A stretch of 64,000 nucleotides of DNA from Patella vulgata (lineage: Eukaryota > Mollusca > Gastropoda > Patellidae). The translations under genes were made by a program, and so were the position numbers. The notes under the pieces were generated by a model, which had not been told where the DNA came from, did no database searches, and saw only the letters and a list, made by a program, of their open reading frames with translations. The stretch is taken from positions 40,629,201-40,693,200 of the forward strand of contig NC_065887.2 of the NCBI RefSeq assembly GCF_932274485.2, written 5' to 3'. How positions within the stretch are numbered: the stretch's first letter is position 1; every line of letters starts with the position of its first letter. Positions 57,318 through 64,000 of this stretch are shown one piece after another.

Positions 57318-57520
57318 TGATTTAACGTCTAGTCAACACAAACTAGTTCATTTCAGGACTAACATATGGTTCAATTTTATTTCAATAATTCGCCTGTAGC
57401 AGAGGGAGGAAGCCGGAGAACCCGGAGAAAACCAACAAGGTTGGACAATCACCCTACTTATTGTCACATACAAGTGAGAAATCGAAACCACACCGCTTGA
57501 CTCACGCGTTAACCGGATCC
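57318..57520 (-). mobile_element. SINE-B, diverged, partial
   Basis: tttaacgtctagtcaacaca, tcaggactaacatatggttc, ggaagccggagaacccgg and a shortened head ending ttgactcacgcgttaacc. Confidence 0.85.
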
Positions 57521-57777
57521 ATTCACATTTTTTGAATTGTTTGTTTATTTGTGGTTTCTGAGTTTTATGTCTTGTCTATGTATTTGTTTTTATGTAAATT
57601 ATGTGTGGTGCAGTCCCCCTGCACTTACTAATAGAATGTCTGATAAATAAAATTGGAACTAAAAATATACGAAAGAAACCACCGTTAAACGAGTTGAAAA
57701 ATAACGCCTGATTTTATCCCGTGGATATTACCTGCAAAATTTATGTCGTTGATTTAACAATACGTTAAATGAAATGA
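57521..57777. other. AT-rich spacer
   Basis: AATAAA occurs at 57645-57650 and the stretch before it is T-rich. No gene recognised. Confidence 0.3.
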
Positions 57778-58113
57778 AATGGGGTTTTGACTTCGTACTG
57801 TTCGTACTGGGATACTGAAGACGGGCATACGTCATACCGTGTGCTATGAGGGAAATTTTGCCCGGACAGCGGCACTGCGGCCTACTTTCAAAGGATCTTT
57901 TACGTGGTCGGCAATGTATACACGGGACCGCGGGTTTTCGTACCATCCGAACGACTAGACAGCTGCCCTTGTCAGGCCCCCCGTCCTGCATCACTGACAA
58001 GGGGTAACCACGCCGGAAAATCAGGATGAACTTTCTCGGCCAGTGCAGGGGTCGAAGACCCGACCTCCAGGCTAGCGAGCCAGCTGTTACCCACTTAGCC
58101 ACCGTGACACCCC
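57778..58113 (-). mobile_element. SINE-A, nearly full length
   Basis: TTTCA-type tail, body, and head with cgacctccaggctagcgagc and cccacttagccaccgtg. A roughly 10-25 bp deletion removes the usual atcgaattccaactgcc phrase. Confidence 0.9.
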
Positions 58114-58364
58114 TACGCTATTTGAGGTGGTACACCTATGTCTGTATTCTAATAAACAATAATCGTCACTAGAAGACTCAATTTTTAATTTTTTTTTTAA
58201 CTTTTCCGTGCAAACGCTGCAATAAATCAAAGAGTGTTTTAATGGCGCCACCGATAGGACCCGGTCAAGCTATTAGAAAGGATAGAAACCCGGGATATAT
58301 TGCATGTCCGAGCACTTTAACCTGTAATAAAGGCTATCATTAAGTGTAATGATGTTATTTCAAC

Positions 58365-58515
58365 ACAAGCTTGCACGTGACAAGGTGTGGGGTCGTGTGT
58401 ATAACCTTGTGGGTGTAAGTTTTGTCTGGGTTCTCCGGTTTTCTTACACTGCAAGCGGATTATTGAAGTAGCATTATACTATACGTTTAATCGCAAACGT
58501 TGTGTAGACGTTAAT
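58365..58515 (+). mobile_element. SINE-B, old fragment
   Basis: cttgcacgtgacaaggtgtg, aaccttgtgggtgtaag, ggttctccggttttctt and agcggattattgaagtagca. Confidence 0.75.
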
Positions 58516-59117
58516 AAATCAAACACACTATTTTCAGTTGTACATTTGGATTCATCCATTCCGTTGACATATCACAACACCCGGAATTAATAAACACGTT
58601 CTGATGACATTCAGTATGTTTGTCTATTATTAATATTCCAATAACATTAGTAGAAGGACAGGAGTGTTAACCTTTATTGCCGACAGTCACGTGCGTCAAC
58701 TCGAAATGTAACGCGGCGTCCTACAGGGATATCTACTCTCGGGTGTTTTATCTAATATACTAATATTAAATATTGATATTTGTTAATGGCGCAAACTGTG
58801 GCGAGGAATGTAAACCAGCGAAATAGACCTAGGAATTATTTCCATATTTACGATATTTTAATGTTGGCAGTAATAATAGAAAAACAAAGAATTATTCATA
58901 TTTATGCTTCCAATAATTGAAATTCACGTGAAGTTAAAGTGGTGTATCAAATGTTGACAATAACTTGACGACACGTGTATTGTTTTGGTAATGGTTTTGT
59001 GATCCAAGTCAATGATTTTACTATAATGGCACAGCGATATGACATGTAGTGTGAGTTTTTAAATGTATACCATTAAAGCCGGATCATTTCTTCATTATCT
59101 CGGTTAGTACATAGCAG
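58516..59117. other. Gene-free stretch
   Basis: Nothing recognised. Confidence 0.3.
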
Positions 59118-59362
59118 TAGCAGGGGGCGGGGTGGGTAACGCGCCCGCGTCAAGTGGCGTGGTTTCGATTCCCCTCTAGTATGTGACAATGAGTATAGAG
59201 TCGCCTGTCCAACCTCATGGGTTTTCGCAGGATACCCCGGATTCCCCCCACCGCTATCCATCCCCCGCGCGCTAGCAAATTGTTGAAATAAAACTGAACC
59301 ATATGTTAGTCCCGAAATTACCTAGTTTGTGTCGACTGGACGTTAAACCCCAACTCTCTTAA
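59118..59362 (+). mobile_element. SINE-B, head shortened
   Basis: gggtgggtaacgcgcccgcg, B box ggtttcgattcccc, core (cgcaggataccccgg), gtgtcgactggacgttaaac, short CT tail. Confidence 0.9.
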
Positions 59363-60211
59363 TGAAAGTGTGACTGGGGAACTCACCGAATTGCTTATGT
59401 TGACAGGTGGTAAATACAACCATTAGCAGTGAAAGAGGAAACGCCCTTGTCATTGCAGAATTCATCCCCGTGGGATTGTACTGATGAGCCTGAAATGTCA
59501 GAAAGAAATGTGTTCTTCAGACTTTATCCGTTTCATAACTTTGCTTTAATTAGTGTCAGAGACTCAGCAAGTCTTTAATTCGCATTACACCATCTTCTAC
59601 ATGACGTGCACTTTACTCCATGTAGCTAAGCGGAAATAATCAATGCGGTGATAATTGCAGTGAATAGTGCAGTAATTAGAATATTAATTGAACGAATTAC
59701 GGAGCCGCCGCAGTCTTGCGGGGAGGATACCTGGGTAGAAATGCTGCAGCGTTGGCTTAATGGGAATGAACACTATTTTCTGTTTTGGTTCTCACTCATA
59801 GGTCTATCGTCACTATGATTGATCTGATGGCGATATCGCTGACAAGTGTCTCCTCGCGAGTGAGAGAGTTGTCTAGCATAAGGTGAAAATGGAAGTAAGA
59901 AATTGTATCGCACCATTGTCTGGGATGAAGGCGCAATTGTACCCTTTGAGATACGATGAACAAAGGTGTTGCTCCCCTGTACCGGTAATTGGAGTATTGT
60001 CTAATCTGATATTGTACTTCTATTAGCGCTTTATTTACCCTGTGTTGTTTACCTGGGAGTTGGCGAACGTCAACCATCCTTAACAATGTAGATTCTCGCC
60101 TGCGTACGGAACTGGATCATCTACCAGAAAGTTCCAAGATCAATCCTGGACATGAACGAGAAAGTACATCGGGAATCTTCCAACCTGTTTTCCTATTACC
60201 AGGGGAGAAAC
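59363..60211. other. Gene-free stretch
   Basis: An open frame at 59796-60086 (minus) has no recognisable domain. Confidence 0.3.
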
Positions 60212-60488
60212 GTCGGTTCAGTAAGTAAGACGTTAGCACGTTAACCTGGTGGTTCTATGTTATATCTTGGTGTTGGTCGAGAATGTTTATTGGGATATTT
60301 CGGCGTGGCCCCGTTGTGTACACACTGGAGGAGTAACAAGTAACAGAACCCTTGACAGTTAGAATTCGATATTAGACTAGACCGTAGTGCCGCTGTTCGA
60401 GTACAATTCCACTCATATCACACTAAATGGTATATGCCCGTTTTCATTAGGGTAGCCACAGCTAAACAGTAGAACGGTAGATCCCATT
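60212..60488 (+). mobile_element. SINE-A, diverged
   Basis: Head trace (agtaagacgttagcacgtta), gagaatgtttattgggatat, gacagttagaattcgatatt, accgtagtgccgctgttcg and a degraded tail (agaacggtagatcccatta). The middle carries a deletion similar in place to that of 61844. Confidence 0.75.
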
Positions 60489-61226
60489 ACTTGAAGCAAA
60501 TACCTCGATTTTTCCCTTGCAGGGGTTTTCTACCCTTACGCCTTAGTTTTAAAATCATTACCTCTTCCATGAACCTTTGTTTTTTGGGGCTTTCTTTTTG
60601 GAAGGGTGGGGGTGGTGGTGCAAGTATCTTACTATTATGTACTTCAAATAAATAAAATATGTCGAGATGACAAAATTGTTTTTGGTGTTGTTTTAGAGTA
60701 CTTCTCGCTCCTGCACTATGTGGCACGCGCCTGCTCCTCACGAGTAACCAAAAGGTCAGCGCGTCATTCAAGGGTTCTTATTACTAATTAAGACGACTGG
60801 CGTCGACCACTCAAACTCTACTTCAACTGACGATATACTCTCGAAAGAAAATTCTCCATCAGGGTCTCCACGAGCGATAGCTACCTACATGCTCAATTAG
60901 ATATATTTACCACAAAGAAAACTGACACTCCAGGCTTCCGATTCCATTTTCCGCCATTTTGACTTCCAATAAACAGCCTCAACGTCCACCTCATTATGTT
61001 TCATTGAATAATCATTTGCGCAGGATTCATGTCAAATTTCCTGAGCACTTCGAAAACTTGACAATATCATTTAATTATCAGTTTTCCACCCCCTGCTTCT
61101 TATTTTGATTTTGGCGCTATAAGAAATTTAAAGTGCAAGATGATTTAATTTACGCTCCCAGGACCATAAAGCCGACGAATCATCAAGTCTGTTGACAATT
61201 TATTCAAGACAAAATTGAACTTAAGA
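60489..61226. other. Gene-free stretch
   Basis: Nothing recognised. Short open frames on both strands near 60490-60790 overlap one another and lack domains. Confidence 0.3.
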
Positions 61227-61239
61227 CCATTATCCACTC

Positions 61240-61308
61240 CCGTCTTCATTAGCCCAGGTTAGGAGCAGAACAGTAGGACGTTAAACTACATTTCATTTCA
61301 TTTCATTT
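61240..61308 (+). mobile_element. SINE-A, only the last 69 bp, with target duplication
   Basis: cgtcttcattagcccaggtt, aggagcagaacagtaggacg, then the TTTCA tail. Flanked by a perfect 13-bp duplication, CCATTATCCACTC, at 61227-61239 and 61309-61321. Confidence 0.95.
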
Positions 61309-61321
61309 CCATTATCCACTC

Positions 61322-61769
61322 AGTGAATTTTGTCGTCTAGAAAGTTCTCATAAGGCGGACGACATTGCGTCAGTGAACGCCAATCCTGGCAACAAAAACA
61401 ATGGCAAGATCGTACCCGACGAGACATATCATTTGTTATATAGAGTTAATCAGTTAACGTATTCCAACAAAACCATTGGAGGGGGTGGGGGTGGGGTAAA
61501 TGATTGTGTCTGCCATATTGTATTACTGTTGTTACGGATTACGGATGAATAATCTTCGAGTCCCACTTGAAAGGTCAGCTACACTTAATTTATTCGAGCG
61601 AAACTATATTCAACCGACGTCACAGGGAATGCACCCTGCTCTGGGCATACCCAAGACAAGATCACTACAGGTCATAAAGCTAGCTGGGACAGAATCTTCA
61701 ATCGTATTCCTGGGCCAAGAACACGAAGAGTTAAGAAAATAAACCAGATCTCGGACGAGAACCAGATCT
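61322..61769. other. Spacer
   Basis: A short direct repeat, accagatctcggacgaga, occurs at 61743 and 61761. No gene. Confidence 0.35.
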
Positions 61770-62600
61770 CGGACGAGATTTGTGTTGGAAGTACCTAGGA
61801 CACATAAAGAGCTGGCCAGGGTGACAGATGCTTTTTGAGTGGAGGGGATCACGTGGCTAAGTGGGTAAGACGCTGGCTCGCTACCCTGGAGGTCGGGTGT
61901 TCGATGCCTGCAGTGATGCAGGACGGAGGGCCTGACAAGGACAGTTGTCTAGTCATTCGGATGGGACGAAAAACCGAGGTCCCGTGTACATATTGGCGTG
62001 CACGTAAAAGATCCCTTGGCAGTTGGAATTCGATATAAGAGTAGGCCGTAGCGCCGCTGCCCGGGAAAAATTTCCTTCATAGCACACTGTATGGCGTATG
62101 CACGTCTTCATTAGCCCAGTTTAGGAGCAGAATAGTAGGACGTCAAACCCCATTTCATTTCATTTCATTTTTGAGTGGAACGTACTCGCACCAAAACTCA
62201 TTGAAGTGGACAAACACAGCGTTGGCTTGTGTGACATACATGTATGATGTCTATGTTGAAAGTACCTAAGACACACACAGTGATGGCCTGGGAGACAAAA
62301 GCCTTTTGTGTTGAAAGTACTCGTATGAGTGGAACGTACTCGGGCAAAAATCATGTTACTGAACACAAACAGTTCTGGCCAGGGTGACAGATGATTTTTT
62401 TAGTTGAACCGTAATTGCACCAAAGTCGTGCTAGTGGACACACACAGTGATGGGCTTGGAGACAAGTGCTTTTGTGTTGAAAGTACTCGTGCTGTTGGTG
62501 GATACAAACCGTGCTGGCCTGGGCGACAAATAATTTTTGTGTGGGACGTATTCAGAGCAAAACTCATACTAGTGACACGCATAGTGACGGCCTAGGTGAC
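61770..62600. repeat. Diverged tandem repeat, about 80 bp, interrupted by SINE-A
   Basis: Units around gttgaaagtactcg, acacacacagtgatggcctg, ggtgacaga and ttttgagtggaacgtactc, at 61770-61843 and 62168-62600. Confidence 0.8.
61844..62167 (+). mobile_element. SINE-A, best-preserved head, with target duplication
   Basis: Head cacgtggctaagtgggtaag (A box tggctaagtgg) and gtcgggtgttcgat (B box), body, tail aggacgtcaaaccccatttc and TTTCA repeats. Flanked by TTTTTGAGTGGA at 61832-61843 and 62168-62179. A segment of about 50 bp between head and body present in 40214-40588 is missing. Confidence 0.95.
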
Positions 62601-62691
62601 AGACGTAAAAATAGAATGAAGTTGGTGTCCCTAAAATACAAATTGATACACGTCACTAACCTTAATCAGATCATTGAAATAAAATCAGGGG

Positions 62692-62800
62692 CCTGTTTCA
62701 CTAAATTTCAACTAAGATAAAATCCAAATTTCAGTAATTTGATTGGATTATATTAGATTCATTTTAGTGCTTAGCCAATCAAAATTTAATAAACGGTAGA
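62692..62800. mobile_element. MITE-like fragment
   Basis: ggggcctgtttcactaaatt, agataaaatccaaattt and agcttagccaatcaaaat-like words match 32309-32446. The right end is lost. Confidence 0.55.
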
Positions 62801-63835
62801 CAGTGACTATTCCACTCACCATTATCAAAGATAATCAGTCGATCACTAAATACTGTCGAGTCTTCATCTTCTGTAAATTAACCAAGGAGATAGTAGGGTG
62901 TCCCAACGCCAATTCAGAAAGTTTGCTCAATAAAATAGAACATTTTTCTGTCGAGGAAACAGGATCTTCAAGGAAATGTACAAAGTGTCTTCTCCCCTAA
63001 TCGATTTACTCACTTACAAGACAGATTTCTAAAATGTCTGTATTCCCACTAATCAAACATTCACCCACTTATCCCGAACCGAATTCTATAAATCAAATTG
63101 GCTTTATTACATGGATTTAAGAAGCAAAATAGAATGGGGATTTGTTATTTATATTTGGTATGGAAGTAATCATGTTACATCAATCAGGTTGGACTAAGAA
63201 CGTTACACTCTCTTAGATCTTGTGAACAAATTCTCACAAGAGTTTATATAGGTGCCAATCCAGACGTTGTAATGTCCAATCAAGTACATCCGCGTGCTTG
63301 TATTTCATCAGTCATGGGTTTCAATTGATCAGTTCTTTTCTTATCAATCCTCCCATAGCTTTTGTTTGCTTAGTGAGTTGCGCCATTTATTCCGCAAGAG
63401 AATTCGTGATTTTTTTAACGATGCATTATGTAAAATTTAGATACAGAGCTGACCGTTCTTGTTATACTAGTTAAAGGCTCAATACCACTCTTGTTGTAAC
63501 TGAATAATCTGTCCCAATCTTTATTCTGGTCAACAAATTGTACTATTTTATAATATTCCAATTAATTGATGAAACAAATTTCATCTTAACACACCTAATT
63601 TAAAAAAAATGGAAAATTTCAAACTAAATTATTTGAAAAGCCTGACGTAAAGCTTTTCAAATGTGACTTGGATTTAAAAATATTTTTGAACCCTTTGGAC
63701 AAGTAAAATAGGATTTAATGGATAATTTACACAACAGGTAGGACACTAACACATCTAGTACTTAGAATAAGTCTATTTTTTTTCTGGAGCTGTCAAGCCA
63801 GCAAGAGTGTTATTGTCCCTTTAAATGAATGGGTG
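62801..63835. other. 1-kb gene-free AT-rich stretch
   Basis: An open frame at 62803-63000 lacks recognisable features. Nothing else seen. Confidence 0.35.
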
Positions 63836-63950
63836 AAATGATGGTGAGTTATACGCCATGCAGTGTTCTATGAGGAATATATTGCTCGAACAGCAATTTA
63901 ATTCCAAGTGCCAGGAGTACTGTATGCACATGTCAGGGTGTATATCTTTA
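63836..63950 (-). mobile_element. SINE-A, old fragment
   Basis: gagttatacgccatgcagtg, ttctatgaggaatatattgc, aattccaagtgccaggagta. Confidence 0.7.
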
Positions 63951-64000
63951 ACAGTATTGATCTAAACCCAGTCTGACAGATAAGGACCGTTGTGACACTT

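Noticed and set aside
61844-61915. A functional tRNA gene (A and B boxes present)
   Set aside because: The sequence cannot be folded into a full cloverleaf by eye and runs straight into the SINE body; it is the SINE promoter head.
1-64000. LTR retrotransposon, retrovirus-like or Polinton-like element
   Set aside because: No paired long terminal repeats and no capsid, protease, integrase or packaging-ATPase motifs were recognised. The reverse transcriptase and RNase H pieces belong to non-LTR LINEs.

Overview
The window reads as intergenic and repeat-dominated nuclear DNA of an animal, most likely a lophotrochozoan and probably a mollusc. The reasons are AT-rich single-copy sequence with little coding, splice-like exon ends, three abundant tRNA-derived SINE families, LINE fragments, Tc1 and hAT DNA transposons and many minisatellites. 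There is no operon, rRNA, functional tRNA or CRISPR. The taxon is my inference; no species-specific gene is visible. Family names SINE-A, SINE-B and SINE-C are my own labels.

Host gene content is thin. Near the left edge (605-777, +) lies a probable last coding exon of a receptor with three tyrosine motifs of the ITIM/Grb2-binding kind. At 3472-4572 (-) lies a nearly full-length class A GPCR carrying two in-frame stops and two frame changes, so I call it a pseudogene. Upstream of it on the same strand, 4837-5011 looks like a first exon encoding a signal peptide and ending in a splice donor. I see no other convincing host protein gene. Most open frames elsewhere lie in repeats.

Mobile elements make up much of the rest. 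SINE-A has a tRNA-like head with A and B boxes, a long unique body and a TTTCA-repeat tail. SINE-B has a different tRNA-like head, a conserved central core and a CT-repeat tail. SINE-C has a third tRNA-like head, the same central core as SINE-B and an AAC-repeat tail. A 5'-truncated LINE at 42005-43492, with an RNase H domain and a 12-bp target duplication, ends in the same roughly 55-bp tail as SINE-C, so it is the likely retrotransposition partner. Two other LINE fragments sit at 17143-17632 (CR1/L2-like) and 22415-23719. DNA elements are a Tc1-like transposon with clear terminal inverted repeats (34287-35802), a decayed Tc1-like relic (5122-5540), a hAT-type MITE with a perfect 8-bp target duplication (30497-30897) and several fold-back elements.

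Larger structure: a tandem duplication of about 2.5-2.7 kb (19907-23893 and 23893-26378) whose first unit later received a LINE; a second dispersed duplication (12.4-13.5 kb and 18.2-18.7 kb); and a 3.5-kb inverted repeat (53060-56523). In both duplications a minisatellite is expanded in one copy and single in the other. A 1.1-kb array of about 150-bp units (50371-51505) ends in a hairpin, and that end recurs near 47.1 kb and at the first bases of the window. No LTR, retroviral or Polinton-like gene was recognised.
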